Of a stretch of DNA of 64,000 nt, positions 25,003 to 34,668 are shown piece by piece (position 1 is the stretch's first letter; each line of letters opens with the position of its first letter). This stretch comes from Pyrodictiaceae archaeon. Its GTDB lineage: Archaea; Thermoproteota; Thermoprotei_A; Sulfolobales; WANQ01. Position numbers and translations under genes: made by a program. The notes below the pieces were generated by a model, which saw nothing but the letters and a program-made list of their open reading frames with translations, did not search any database and had not been told where the DNA came from. The stretch covers positions 1 through 64,000 of the forward strand of contig WANQ01000033.1 in NCBI GenBank assembly GCA_015521735.1, given 5' to 3'.

Positions 25003-26223
25003 TTATCTAATTACTCCTTTAGAGTACACGTATTTTAATAGAGGAGGAACCATTATTGTCGTTAAAGGTAATACTAGGAGAATACCCATGTATATGTCTG
25101 ATGTTATTAGCCCTAACCTGTATATTAGTGTTGCAGCTGTTAGCATTACTTCTGCTCTAGGCATCATACCTATACCTATTATTAGAGATGCACGGTGATT
25201 GAATCCTACTAGTCTTGCCGACAAGTAGCATCCAAGAAGCTTTGAGGCTACAGCTAGTAGGACTATTACGGCAATGGTGTATAGGTACTGTATTATCTCT
25301 TCTCTAAACAATACGTGTATATCGACAAGCATTCCTGAGTATACGAAGAATAAGGGTGTAAAGATAGATATTATGGGCTGAATTTCACGGTAAATTCTTC
25401 TCGCTAGAATAGGGTAGCTGGCTAGTCCTAATCCTAGAGCGTATGCGAGCAATATTGCACTTAAATTGACGTATGTAGCAGTATATGATAGAACCATTAG
25501 TAGTATAAATGATAGTGATAGCAGTGGTGCTTCAATATTTGTTTTAATGGCGAATTTAAGTAATGGCCTAGAGATTGCTTGAAAACCATAAGATACCATT
25601 AACCAGAAAGCAAACGCGAGCGCAGAGATCCCTAAAACATATTCTAGCTTTAATACTCCTCCTGCAAGCCCAAACGCTGTACTAAGTAGTGCTAGACCTA
25701 ACACGTCATCTACTACTGCTGCTCCAATGATTGCTGTTGCCTCCATGGATGAAAGCCTTCCAAGTTCTTCAAGGGTTTGAACAGTTAAGCTAACAGATGT
25801 AGCAGATAATATTACTCCTATTGAAAATGCTGTTAGAAAGTCTACTCCAAGTAAAGGTATTGTTGCAAAACCTGCTGCTATAGCACCTAAAACACCGCCT
25901 ACAGCTACCATACCAGCTATACGAAGCCCTCTAAAGAATTCACGTGTAGAGCTGGATAAGCCTGCATGAAATAACATTGTCACTATACCTAGTATGGCGA
26001 ATGCATACATTGTTTCAGATAAGCTGAAACCAGCTGAAACCAGCAATATCCCAGCTACAACATAGCTTAAAACTCTTGGCAATCTTATCCTAATTAAGAG
26101 CGCTTCTATTAGTTTAGCCAGCCCGAAAGCTAATGCAAACTCCAACATCCACGTAGGCGTATATCCTCCTCCTGCCACCTCTCTAAACCACCTGAGCAGA
26201 CCACGACTGACTCCGCAGTGCAA
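25003..26223 (-). CDS. Cation/proton antiporter (CPA2/KefB type)
   Basis: A 406-residue transporter with about 12 membrane helices. The core motif is FSIGVILSATSVSLTVQTLEEL followed by GAAVVDDVLGLALL, where the paired acidic residues bind Na+ or H+. No C-terminal nucleotide-binding (TrkA-N) domain is present. The first helix begins at MLEFALAFGLAK, so the true start may be the Met at 26148; the extra 25 residues from 26223 look less natural. Confidence 0.9.
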   Translation of the reverse strand: MHCGVSRGLLRWFREVAGGGYTPTWMLEFALAFGLAKLIEALLIRIRLPRVLSYVVAGILLVSAGFSLSETMYAFAILGIVTMLFHAGLSSSTREFFRGLRIAGMVAVGGVLGAIAAGFATIPLLGVDFLTAFSIGVILSATSVSLTVQTLEELGRLSSMEATAIIGAAVVDDVLGLALLSTAFGLAGGVLKLEYVLGISALAFAFWLMVSYGFQAISRPLLKFAIKTNIEAPLLSLSFILLMVLSYTATYVNLSAILLAYALGLGLASYPILARRIYREIQPIISIFTPLFFVYSGMLVDIHVLFREEIIQYLYTIAVIVLLAVASKLLGCYLSARLVGFNHRASLIIGIGMMPRAEVMLTAATLIYRLGLITSDIYMGILLVLPLTTIMVPPLLKYVYSKGVIR

Positions 26224-26284
26224 CTTTGAACTAATACTTCATGAAGTTAAGTGAATAGGTTATCGGATACTAACAATATACTTC

Positions 26285-26821
26285 TTATTTCCTCTCCTCT
26301 AAATGCTTAACCTGGTATACTCCACCACCAATCATTAGCGCTATAGCAATGGGTAACGATAGTATAGGCGGTAGCCAGTAAGTTAAACCTAGAAATACAA
26401 GTAAGCCTCCAATAATTGCTAAACCTACAGCTAACATGTAGTCTATTACAACGTACAACATTGCGGCAAAGACTATAGTTAACACGAACATTAATATGCC
26501 TTGATGAAAGGTTATACTATATCCCAGACTATTAATAATAGCTAAAATTATTGATGCTAGGACATAGCCTCCTACTATAGCTAAAGACACCTTGAATACT
26601 ACAAAACCCACTATTAGACCTAAGATAAACAATATTGCAGCCGCTATTATTGATAAAACCATACTATTAACTAGAGCTTGCATTAACGTAAACCCAGCTA
26701 GTCCTAGAAGAGCGCCAAATAGTATTGAAGATATAAATCTTACAACACGATATCCTATAAGTGCTAGTACTACCCCTATAATGACAGCTAATACTGCGTC
26801 TACTGGACTCATTCTCAGCAC
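26285..26821 (-). CDS. Multi-span membrane protein (DUF4203/TM198-like)
   Basis: A 178-residue protein with about seven closely spaced, Gly/Ala-rich helices (AVLAVIIGVVLALIGYRVV, LFGALLGLAGFTLMQALV, LIVGFVVFKVSLAIVGGYVL). The layout resembles DUF4203/TMEM198-like proteins, whose function is unknown. It lies between the antiporter and inositol phosphate synthase on the same strand. A hairpin-forming GTGGAGG/CCTCCAC pair lies upstream at 26861-26902. Confidence 0.65.
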   Translation of the reverse strand: MLRMSPVDAVLAVIIGVVLALIGYRVVRFISSILFGALLGLAGFTLMQALVNSMVLSIIAAAILFILGLIVGFVVFKVSLAIVGGYVLASIILAIINSLGYSITFHQGILMFVLTIVFAAMLYVVIDYMLAVGLAIIGGLLVFLGLTYWLPPILSLPIAIALMIGGGVYQVKHLEERK

Positions 26822-26943
26822 CTACTCATAGAAAACGAGGTAGACTTAGATAAATATAGTGTGGAGGGGTATCTACATGTGTTTTTGATGAGCCTCCTCC
26901 ACAACTAGAACTAGCTAAGAAGCCTTGGGTATATAATATGTGT

Positions 26944-28095
26944 TTACTGGCCTAGCCACTTAATTAGCAAATTATATGCTTGTATCTTTGATATAGCTTT
27001 ACTATTGCTGGGGCCTGGCTTCTTCATGTAGAAGGCGTTAATTTCGTAAACTGTTCCTTTTAGCCCTCTATCTACTGCTATTTTGGCCAGTCTTATCAGG
27101 TCTACTAGTTTGCCTGCTAGTGCTGGGCTATCATTTATTCTTGCAAGAACGTATACCTCGTCTTGTAGTCCATTGAATGTTATGTATTCTAAATGCATTG
27201 CTACGAACTTCTTATCTCCAAGAGGCTCAAGGTAGCCTGTAGGTTTTATGTAGTGTGGTGCTTCGTATCCTAGTATATCTTCTACTATTCTACTCTTAGT
27301 ATGTTCCTTCATTAAGTTTCTTTCAGGTTGCGCTAATGCTAGGAAATCAGTATTACCTCCAATATTGAACTGAACTATGAATTTGACATACCTGTTTCTT
27401 TCAGCCATGTGTTCTAGGAGGTCCGCTGTTAATGGGGTTGCACCAGTAGCTCCGTCATCACCTAATACTATGCTACCAGTCTTCCTGTACAATTCTACTA
27501 CTCCTTCATCGTTTGCAAGTGGGGTAGGTATAGCATTTACGAAACCCGCACTTCTATGCTCCTTAGAGTACATTGCAAGAGCGTATGCATAGGCATGGCT
27601 TGCTGTTAATACCTCTCTATTATCTTCATTAATGGCTTTCTCCAATGCTTCAACAGTATTAAATGGTCTACCATACTCAGTAGTTATTACGTTTACCACT
27701 ACATCTATATCCAGTTCTTTCCATTCATCTACTAGTCTACTAATAGCTTCTCTTACACTCATCTTCTCTTCAAGTCCAGTAGCCTTAAAAGGTAAACCCT
27801 TTAAGCTACCTAAGTGAATACCCTCACGAACATATACGTCTTTTAACGTTTTTGGTATAGGCAGAGTTTCGCCAACCAACTTTCTAGCTACTTCGTACAA
27901 ACTCCTATCAACCTTGGATGAGTCTACATCATAGGCAACTACTATTTCTATATCCTCTATTCTATAAGGTAACTTATACCTAGCTAAAGGTACACCGTAG
28001 GGTTCTATTTCTCCTTGTTTAATTCGCTCTATACCTATAGCTAGATGTGATGCAACCATACCCTGACCTAATATTGCAACTCTTATCATAATCAT
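26944..28095 (-). CDS. ino1: myo-Inositol-1-phosphate synthase
   Basis: A 383-residue NAD-dependent enzyme converting glucose 6-phosphate to inositol 1-phosphate, used in archaea for inositol lipids and, in hyperthermophiles, for di-myo-inositol phosphate. Visible motifs are the Rossmann start ILGQGMVASHLAIGI, the GDDGATGATPLTADLLEHMA segment and FNIGGNTDF. The second Met (28089) is an alternative start. A TATA-like TTTATATA near 28158 (leftward) lies about 65 bases upstream. Confidence 0.93.
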   Translation of the reverse strand: MIMIRVAILGQGMVASHLAIGIERIKQGEIEPYGVPLARYKLPYRIEDIEIVVAYDVDSSKVDRSLYEVARKLVGETLPIPKTLKDVYVREGIHLGSLKGLPFKATGLEEKMSVREAISRLVDEWKELDIDVVVNVITTEYGRPFNTVEALEKAINEDNREVLTASHAYAYALAMYSKEHRSAGFVNAIPTPLANDEGVVELYRKTGSIVLGDDGATGATPLTADLLEHMAERNRYVKFIVQFNIGGNTDFLALAQPERNLMKEHTKSRIVEDILGYEAPHYIKPTGYLEPLGDKKFVAMHLEYITFNGLQDEVYVLARINDSPALAGKLVDLIRLAKIAVDRGLKGTVYEINAFYMKKPGPSNSKAISKIQAYNLLIKWLGQ

Positions 28096-28317
28096 TACAC
28101 CCCAATAATGGGTTTAAGCGTAGAAGTAGTGCCTGCAGTTAGGTATCTAGCTCTAGTATATAAATTTTTCTCTGAGAACAATAAAAGGCTAATTAGGAAC
28201 TCTTATAAGTTTAATACCTGTTTAATTGAAAATGAGTTTTCTACAATAGTTTTAATTGAAGAATCTGGAGTGAGGTTAAAATTCTGGAGCTTGTTGTCTA
28301 CGATTACGGCTAGGGAT

Positions 28318-29445
28318 ATGAATAAAAACATAATACTTCTAGCAATAGCTGGCTTAGTAAGTAGTCTTGGATGGAGCATTTACTATACAGTATCTAGACC
28401 GTACTATTCAGACTTTTTAGGTCTCTCATACTCGTCAATACTTGTTATTGCAAGTAGTGAGTGGATGCCAGGCCTAACCTCCTTCATTTGGGGGTATTTA
28501 GGTGATAAGATAGGGCATAAACGAGTATTAATGTTAGGTTTCCTTTCCTTTACACTATCTCTTATAGGCTATATTAATCCAGTATTCATACCTATAGTGG
28601 TAGGTTTAGCTTCACTTGGCTGGGCTGCTGTATGGCCTATAATACTTGCTAGTATTTCACGTATTTCACCAACGGGTAGGGTCGGTAGGAGCTATAGTAT
28701 GTTTGCTATAGGGACTAGCAGTGGATGGGGACTTGGTGGTGTTGTTGGAGGTATACTTGACACAATACTTGGTGTAAGAGTTGTTCTAGTAGTTGCGGGT
28801 TTACTTATTGGTTTAGCCTATGCGTCCACAATTATCATACTTAGGAGTACCAACTTCACCTATGAGAACATAAGTATTAGGCTACTAGTTAAAAAATACT
28901 TACTGCTACTAGCCATTTCGAGTATAGTCTTAACTATAAGCATAGACTATGCCTTCAACTTAATATCAGTAAAGCTATTCTATGAGCTTAATGAGGATGT
29001 TGTTCTGTATGGGTTATTTCTAACAACCATTCCAGCTATTCTAGGTGCATTATTTAGGCCTTTAGCAGGTATTATTGTGGATAAGATTGGTGGACTGAAA
29101 ACAGTAGTTCTAGCCTCAATTCTATACACTATTATCTATATTACTGCTAGTGTAAGTAAAGGTCTATTACTAGGTATAATCTGGATTATACCCATATATC
29201 CATTCTACGATACTGGTCTAGTAAAATTAGCCTCTGAAGTATCTAAGGATTATGAGCGAGGCACAGTTATGGGACTAATTAATGCTAGTAATAGTGTTGC
29301 AGGATCACTGATGTTTGTTTTAGGTCCTTTAACAGATGTATTAGGATATACTTACTCTATGTGGCTATCAGCATGTATAGCATTAGCTACGCTTACACCA
29401 TTAGCTATCCTAAATAGGTTCTTAAAACATTCTAATAGCAGTTAA
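28318..29445 (+). CDS. Major facilitator superfamily transporter
   Basis: A 12-helix MFS permease (376 residues from the ATG at 28318). The loop 2-3 motif GYLGDKIGHKRVLMLG is clear and recurs in the second half as GIIVDKIGGLKTVVLA. An open frame extends upstream to 28108, but those 70 residues are not transporter-like and would cover the divergent ino1 promoter, so I prefer 28318, preceded by CTAGGG and a TTAAAATT box near 28275. Substrate unknown. Confidence 0.85.
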   Translation: MNKNIILLAIAGLVSSLGWSIYYTVSRPYYSDFLGLSYSSILVIASSEWMPGLTSFIWGYLGDKIGHKRVLMLGFLSFTLSLIGYINPVFIPIVVGLASLGWAAVWPIILASISRISPTGRVGRSYSMFAIGTSSGWGLGGVVGGILDTILGVRVVLVVAGLLIGLAYASTIIILRSTNFTYENISIRLLVKKYLLLLAISSIVLTISIDYAFNLISVKLFYELNEDVVLYGLFLTTIPAILGALFRPLAGIIVDKIGGLKTVVLASILYTIIYITASVSKGLLLGIIWIIPIYPFYDTGLVKLASEVSKDYERGTVMGLINASNSVAGSLMFVLGPLTDVLGYTYSMWLSACIALATLTPLAILNRFLKHSNSS

Positions 29446-29524
29446 CTAGCCTACAAGGTGGGCAAAGAATAAGTTAGGAGAATGAAAGGATTATGGCCTT
29501 GTTTGCTAAATATTCTATGATTGC

Positions 29525-30463
29525 TTAGTCCGGAACTATTATTGTTCCTGTTTTTTCTTCTAGTATGTCTAGGGCTCTATATAAGTGTCCTATTGCTGCT
29601 TTCTTACCACCATGCCTTATGAATCTTATACATGCTAGTACCTTAGGACCCATTGAGCCTGGCTTAAAGTGTCCTTCCTTGTAGTATTTTTCAGCTTCAC
29701 TTACCGTGATTTTCCTTAGCAGTTTCTGATTTGGTTTCCCAAAGTTTATCATTGCTCCTTCAACATCTGTTAGTATTATGAAGTAGTCTGCTCCTAGCTT
29801 GGTTGCTAGTACTTCACCTGCTAGGTCTTTGTCTATTACTGCTTCAACACCCCTTATCTCTCCATCCTCATATATTACTGGTATACCTCCACCTCCAGAA
29901 GCTACAACTATGAAGCCTGCATTAACTAGTGTTCTTATTGCTTCTATTTCTAAGTTATCCTTAGGGTCAGGGGATGGAACGACTCTTCTCCAACCTCCAC
30001 GGGGGTCAGGCTTCATTATCCATCCTTTCTCGGCTGCTATTTTCTTTGCCTCTTCTTCTGTATAGTATGGTCCTACATATTTAGTTGGATTCTGGAATGC
30101 TGGATCGTTTTTATCTACTAGGACTTGGTTTACGATGGATACTACTACTTTGTTTAATCCTCTACGTTTAAGCTCATTTCTAAGTGCTTGCTGAATCATA
30201 TAGCCAAGCCATCCCTGGGTCATTGCACCTGCTATATCCATTGATAATGGAGGTATCCTGTCTTTAGCTGAGTCCATCCATACTAGTATATTACCTACTT
30301 GGGGGCCGTTACCATGCGTTAAAACTACTCTATACCCTCGTTCTATTATGTCTGCAATCTGCTTCATAGCTTTAACTACGTTATTCCATTGTTCTTCTAC
30401 TGTACCCTTCTGACCTTTTTGAAGGAATGCATTACCACCTAGAGCTATTACAACTGTCTCCAT
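29525..30463 (-). CDS. arcC: Carbamate kinase
   Basis: A 312-residue carbamate kinase. It makes ATP from carbamoyl phosphate and ADP, releasing ammonia and CO2. Signatures are [10 protein letters not shown] at the start, [27 protein letters not shown] and [14 protein letters not shown]. It is the last gene of a leftward catabolic cluster, so it would be the energy-yielding step. Its promoter carries two copies of TTTTACTGG flanking a TATA element. No ornithine carbamoyltransferase or arginine deiminase gene is near, which points away from arginine fermentation. Confidence 0.95.
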   Translation of the reverse strand: METVVIALGGNAFLQKGQKGTVEEQWNNVVKAMKQIADIIERGYRVVLTHGNGPQVGNILVWMDSAKDRIPPLSMDIAGAMTQGWLGYMIQQALRNELKRRGLNKVVVSIVNQVLVDKNDPAFQNPTKYVGPYYTEEEAKKIAAEKGWIMKPDPRGGWRRVVPSPDPKDNLEIEAIRTLVNAGFIVVASGGGGIPVIYEDGEIRGVEAVIDKDLAGEVLATKLGADYFIILTDVEGAMINFGKPNQKLLRKITVSEAEKYYKEGHFKPGSMGPKVLACIRFIRHGGKKAAIGHLYRALDILEEKTGTIIVPD

Positions 30464-30504
30464 GTAGAAACACCTAACCTTATGTTTAGAAGACAGTATG
30501 TATA

Positions 30505-30545
30505 GAATTACCAGTAAAATATAAGCATTTCCAGTAAAACCTTGA
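30505..30545 (-). promoter_or_regulatory. Carbamate kinase promoter with paired TTTTACTGG sites
   Basis: Read leftward, GTTTTACTGG (30540-30531) and ATTTTACTGG (30520-30511) lie exactly 20 bases apart, about two helical turns, around the TATA-like CTTATATTTT. The gene starts at 30463. The same word GTTTTACTGG, followed by CTTATTTT, lies upstream of the nucleobase permease (34546-34537). This arrangement is typical of an operator; the binding protein is unknown. Confidence 0.5.
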
Positions 30546-30590
30546 CACAGACCTTGCTGAACGTTTAAAAGTATTAGAATTGAAAAATAA

Positions 30591-30710
30591 TGATGAAAAA
30601 TGTTACTAGATGGAAGATGGCTACTACTGAGAAATTGTTTCCGGAGGTAGGTCTCATAAAGGATATTGGGTTAGTCAGAGCAGAATGCTACTATTCTAGC
30701 ATATGCTGAT
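30591..30710 (+). CDS. Possible 39-residue leaderless gene
   Basis: An ATG pair at about 30591 opens a short frame ([17 protein letters not shown]...) placed about 25 bases after TTTAAAAG, as expected for a leaderless archaeal transcript. It overlaps the 3' end of the convergent cyclase gene. The protein has no recognised domain. This is weak evidence; it may be chance. Confidence 0.15.
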
Positions 30711-31489
30711 TCTCCGCCTTGGAACTTGAATGGGAATGCACCTATAATGCATCTGCGGTTTAACACCTTCTCAATCTCGCCTCCGAGGTTCTCAGCATGT
30801 ATTACTCCATGCTTGAATGGTATCATGTGCATTACTTGGTAGTTTTCTGGCCAAGGTAGTACTTCGTCTATAGGCTTACCCCACTTTGCTTCAGCTTCCT
30901 TTACTATGTCAGGTCTAATCTTTCTTATAACAGTGTTCAATGGGTGATCCTGTGATCCAGCATCAACGCCAAGCCACTTGAACTTCATTTTCACTACCCA
31001 TTTAGCAAATTCTACCGTGGGTCCAGGATGCTTTAAGAAGTATCTTATAACATCAGCATTCGGCTGGTACCAGGCATATTTATGGTATCCTGTATATATT
31101 ATCAATATGTCACCTGGCTTTATTTCGAGTCCAACCTGTTTTGCCTTCTCCATGATCATTTCCGATGTGTAAATATCAAAGTCTCCGACCATATCACTTA
31201 TATCTAATATAACTCCTTCACCAACCAATTGTTCTAGAGGAATACTAGCTATATCAGGCCCTGCTGGATCAAAGTGTAGTGGTCCGTCTAAGTGTGTTCC
31301 TATGTGTAGTGGCCCTTGTATATACTGTGCTTGCACATTGTGTTCATGTAGTACTTTTATCCACTTGAACTCAAATGGCGGATATGTTGGAAATGGCGGT
31401 GTTAGATTGCTTAATGGCTGAGAGAGGTCGTATATCTTCACTCTATCCCATTTAACAACTTTTGTCCAATCAAATGTTGGCTTAGACAT
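30671..31489 (-). CDS. Cyclase-family metal hydrolase
   Basis: A member of the cyclase/kynurenine-formamidase/isatin-hydrolase family. The metal-binding signature HIGTHLDGPLHF is intact, with further His residues (GVIHAENLGG, DAGSQDHPL). Such enzymes hydrolyse amide or cyclic-imide bonds, often opening N-heterocycles. I start at the Met of MSKPTFDW (31489); an ATG at 31522 would add 11 residues. Encoded between carbamate kinase and the permease, it is the best candidate here for ring opening. Substrate not known. Confidence 0.85.
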   Translation of the reverse strand: MSKPTFDWTKVVKWDRVKIYDLSQPLSNLTPPFPTYPPFEFKWIKVLHEHNVQAQYIQGPLHIGTHLDGPLHFDPAGPDIASIPLEQLVGEGVILDISDMVGDFDIYTSEMIMEKAKQVGLEIKPGDILIIYTGYHKYAWYQPNADVIRYFLKHPGPTVEFAKWVVKMKFKWLGVDAGSQDHPLNTVIRKIRPDIVKEAEAKWGKPIDEVLPWPENYQVMHMIPFKHGVIHAENLGGEIEKVLNRRCIIGAFPFKFQGGESAYARIVAFCSD

Positions 31490-31576
31490 AAGAAAAACAC
31501 CGTGTAGGCTTTTGGCTAACAAGTATTTTAAGTGTTTCCAAAATTAGAGTTGAATAAACCACTTTAAATGAAGGAT

Positions 31577-32638
31577 TCACTTCTTCAGCAAGTTATCCAG
31601 TATTCTCTGTGTGCCTTCAAGTGCTAGTGCATTTATCAACGCGTTAGTGAGAGCTATCTTTAGCGTTTTCGTGTCTCGAGCCTTTAGAGCTGCATCGCCT
31701 ACTACTAGATTATATGCTGCTACCTCATAAAAGTGTAGAGAACATAAATACTTTACTTCACCCTTATATTTCCTAACAATGTTTGAAGCATATTCGCGTA
31801 GTTCGTACAGTGACTTATTGCTGAACTTATCCTCATATATGGCATAAGCATTAGTGAAAACTCCTTGGATAAGAATACCTAGTACTGGTAGGCGATCAAT
31901 ATTCTCTAAGTAATTCATTAAAGCAGAAGAGTATTGAACTAATAATGGTATACGCCTTGTCAAATACATTACAATTCTAGAGGGATACTTGGTCTGTATA
32001 ATGGATGCAGCTCTAGGAATTATTTCCTTGCCTACAATGTTTCTTGTAAACTCCGTAATCGTATTATAGCTAATAACTTTCTCCCCCTTTAACTGGTCGC
32101 TTAACGATAGTAACTCGTATGATGCGTTAATATAGTGCTTGAACCCCTCTAGCCTAGTTATCATACTGTGTCTCCAAAACCTTTTCTTGGCCAAGTATAC
32201 TATAGTATTAAACGAGTTAACTAACCATAGGAATTGAAAGCCTATAAATCCTATAATGTCTAGCTGACTTGCATTAAGACCTAGGCGTTCTCTACGAGTA
32301 ATATTATTTTGAAGTGAAACTAGCTGAGAATTAGTTTTCCTTACAACTTCATCCATGTAACTACGTCTATATTCCCTACTAGAAGAATACCATTTAATTA
32401 ACGCTTCAACGGTCTCAGTAGACTCTAAGGAGCTAAGTGCTTGCAATAAAGCATAGGTGTACATTTTTGACTCGTAAAGTCTTTTAGCAGATTCAAGTTT
32501 TTCTTCAGCATCCTTAAGATAATTAGACCACTTAGCTGACTCCTTCTGTTTACGTAACTTTTCATATTTACTTCGAGCAAGACCTAAATACTTATTTGAC
32601 AACGTCTTGAATTTTGGAATTACTTTACCAAGCGTCAA
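31577..32638 (-). CDS. Hypothetical helical protein
   Basis: A 353-residue, nearly all-helical, basic protein. The N-terminus looks like tetratricopeptide-type helical pairs (YLKDAEEKLESAKRLYESKM, YTYALLQALSSLESTETVE). No membrane segment or catalytic motif is seen. I do not recognise it. It lies inside the catabolic cluster in the same direction, but a 160-base gap from the permease unit and its different character leave a link uncertain. Confidence 0.6.
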   Translation of the reverse strand: MTLGKVIPKFKTLSNKYLGLARSKYEKLRKQKESAKWSNYLKDAEEKLESAKRLYESKMYTYALLQALSSLESTETVEALIKWYSSSREYRRSYMDEVVRKTNSQLVSLQNNITRRERLGLNASQLDIIGFIGFQFLWLVNSFNTIVYLAKKRFWRHSMITRLEGFKHYINASYELLSLSDQLKGEKVISYNTITEFTRNIVGKEIIPRAASIIQTKYPSRIVMYLTRRIPLLVQYSSALMNYLENIDRLPVLGILIQGVFTNAYAIYEDKFSNKSLYELREYASNIVRKYKGEVKYLCSLHFYEVAAYNLVVGDAALKARDTKTLKIALTNALINALALEGTQRILDNLLKK

Positions 32639-32798
32639 CTACTACCCCTTCCTAGCCCTAGTACTACTTTTAAAACCAAATACTTTAACTTTAAGATGAT
32701 ATCTCTTGGATAGTCTTAGCATGGATAAATGCTGTAGAAGGGGTATTGGGAAGGAATAAAAACAATGTATAATATAAGAAAATTTCATGAATAATACT

Positions 32799-33035
32799 TT
32801 AGCTCTTGGATTCCTCAGACTTCTTTACTTCTTCACCTTTCTCTATGTACTTGTGATGCCATTGACAGCCTATTATTCCTCTTCTTCTATCATACATTTC
32901 CATACCAAATGCTAGTAGGATGTATAGTATTGCTATTATTATTCCAGCTGCCATTGTTCCTGGTGTATATACTGGTCCCCACTCTTGTGTTTGATTAGCT
33001 TGTTCTAAGAGTATTTGTATTAACTCGAACATCAC
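32799..33035 (-). CDS. Small membrane partner of the nucleobase permease
   Basis: A 78-residue protein with one strong helix (AAGIIIAILYILLAFGME), a short outer N-terminal part and a charged inner tail (YIEKGEEVKKSEESKS). It follows the NCS2 permease gene after 14 bases on the same strand, so the two are co-transcribed. The layout resembles small accessory subunits of some transporters. No family is recognised. Confidence 0.7.
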   Translation of the reverse strand: MMFELIQILLEQANQTQEWGPVYTPGTMAAGIIIAILYILLAFGMEMYDRRRGIIGCQWHHKYIEKGEEVKKSEESKS

Positions 33036-33049
33036 GTTTCACCCCTCCA

Positions 33050-34471
33050 TTAGAATGATATAGGTGCATATACTTCTAATTTCTTCAGTTCCTCCATGTA
33101 TGCTACACCTCTTTCTTCCCTTGTACCTGGTATTAGGTAGTCTAGTAATGCTGCTGAGAAGAATGCTACAGCCATTGGAGTTGTCAATAGTATGTATACT
33201 GTTTGTCCAGCAGTACCAGCATTAAGTAACATTTCCTTGTATTGAGGACCATATACGTCAATGACTTGAGGTACGCCTAGGCCTAGTGTTAATGCTGTAC
33301 CCATTATCATCATGTTTCTAGCTGTTAGTGGTATTATTTCTAGGTTCTTGATACCACCCATAGCTATTAAGCCAAACGTTATGAATACTATGCCTCCTAG
33401 TACTGCTCCAGGCATAGCTGCAATAACGGCTCCAAATTTAGGTATCATTCCTAGGAAGAATGCTATTACTCCTGCACCTAGTGTTACGTATCTTGAAGCT
33501 ACACCTGTTAATGCTACAGCTCCTATGTTCTCTGTGTAGGTGGTAGGAGCTATTCCTCCTAACAAGCCTCCCGCCATAACGCCTAGGCCTTCAGAGGCTA
33601 TGGTACGGTTCCATAGCCATCTGTGATACCTTGTACCCGTGAATATTGCTAGTGTAAATACGTCGCCTATGGTTTCTATGATGCTCGCGATAACGCCTGG
33701 AAGTATGCCTATTGTTGCTGGGACAAATAGGTGCCAGGCGGCGTAGCCTCCCCATGGGAAGAGTGTTGGAGGCCTAAACCATTCTGCTTCAAAGACGGGT
33801 GTCCAGTCTACTAGTCCTGCTGCAGCACCTATAATGTATCCGATAACTGCTGCCCAGAAGACTGATGTATAGCTGGGGAATCCTTTCGTAAAGTGTGCTA
33901 GGAAGAATACTATTGCTATCGTTAATACTGCTAGCCATGGAGCCTTAGCTGTCAATAATGCGGCATAGAATACTAGTGAGAGTCCAATAGTAACGATGAC
34001 GGGCATTATAATTATTGGTGTAACATATGGCCTTATTATTCCTGCAAGCCTTGAGAATCCTACAAGGAACTCGAAGATACCGCCACCGATTAATCCTACA
34101 GCTACTGCTGGCATACCGAAGTATCCTACTGATGCCTTGTATAGGTTACCTATACTTGTTATTGGTATGATGTAGGAGAACGAGGAGCCCTCAATGAACG
34201 GCATCTTGGAACCAAACGTCGCCATCAGTATGGTCGCAATACCCATAGTCATCCATACATAGGATACAAAGTATCCCTTGGATAATGGATCCATTCCTAA
34301 TGCGTCACCAATTATTAACGGTGCCGCTACCGTAGCACCGAACATTATTAGGATGTGCTGGAACGATAGTATAAACCATTCTACAGGGTTCTTAGGTTTG
34401 TCTTCAGGATAATAGACAATTCTTATTGCTGTAAACTCTTTTTGAGCACTCATAGACAAAACCCCGTACAT
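33050..34471 (-). CDS. NCS2 nucleobase permease (xanthine/uracil type)
   Basis: A 473-residue transporter of the nucleobase-ascorbate (NCS2) family with about 14 helices. Typical motifs are FGATVAAPLIIGDALGMD at the start, GLGVMAGGLLGGIAPTTYTEN in the middle (equivalent of the substrate-binding helix region) and VLGGIVFITFGLIAMGGI. It should import a purine or pyrimidine with protons. The Met at 34453 (MSAQKEF) is an alternative start. Its small partner follows, and its promoter shares GTTTTACTGG with carbamate kinase, tying both to one pathway. Confidence 0.92.
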   Translation of the reverse strand: MYGVLSMSAQKEFTAIRIVYYPEDKPKNPVEWFILSFQHILIMFGATVAAPLIIGDALGMDPLSKGYFVSYVWMTMGIATILMATFGSKMPFIEGSSFSYIIPITSIGNLYKASVGYFGMPAVAVGLIGGGIFEFLVGFSRLAGIIRPYVTPIIIMPVIVTIGLSLVFYAALLTAKAPWLAVLTIAIVFFLAHFTKGFPSYTSVFWAAVIGYIIGAAAGLVDWTPVFEAEWFRPPTLFPWGGYAAWHLFVPATIGILPGVIASIIETIGDVFTLAIFTGTRYHRWLWNRTIASEGLGVMAGGLLGGIAPTTYTENIGAVALTGVASRYVTLGAGVIAFFLGMIPKFGAVIAAMPGAVLGGIVFITFGLIAMGGIKNLEIIPLTARNMMIMGTALTLGLGVPQVIDVYGPQYKEMLLNAGTAGQTVYILLTTPMAVAFFSAALLDYLIPGTREERGVAYMEELKKLEVYAPISF

Positions 34472-34524
34472 TATAAAATGATTAAGGGTGGAATATTTTA
34501 GCTTTTCCCACGAGAATACGAGTA

Positions 34525-34550
34525 GAAAATAAGTACCCAGTAAAACAGGA
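34525..34550 (-). promoter_or_regulatory. Permease promoter with GTTTTACTGG site
   Basis: Read leftward: GTTTTACTGG (34546-34537), three bases, then the TATA-like CTTATTTT and TCTACTCG, a degenerate second copy of the site. The order matches the carbamate kinase promoter. A perfect 14-base palindrome TTAACTATAGTTAA lies further upstream at 34597-34610. Confidence 0.45.
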
Positions 34551-34668
34551 TAATATTTGTCCCTACGATGAGATCATGGGAGTATATATGGTTTGCTTAA
34601 CTATAGTTAATTCATGGATTATATTCACGATAATTTTTACATATGATGCTGGATAGTCTTAGACGGTA

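Noticed and set aside
26861-26902. Hairpin GTGGAGG/CCTCCAC as a small RNA
   Set aside because: It is a single short stem between same-strand genes; archaeal terminators or chance explain it as well, and no other RNA sign is present.
28108-28317. N-terminal 70 codons of the MFS gene
   Set aside because: They are not transporter-like and would cover the divergent ino1 promoter; the ATG at 28318 begins just before the first helix.
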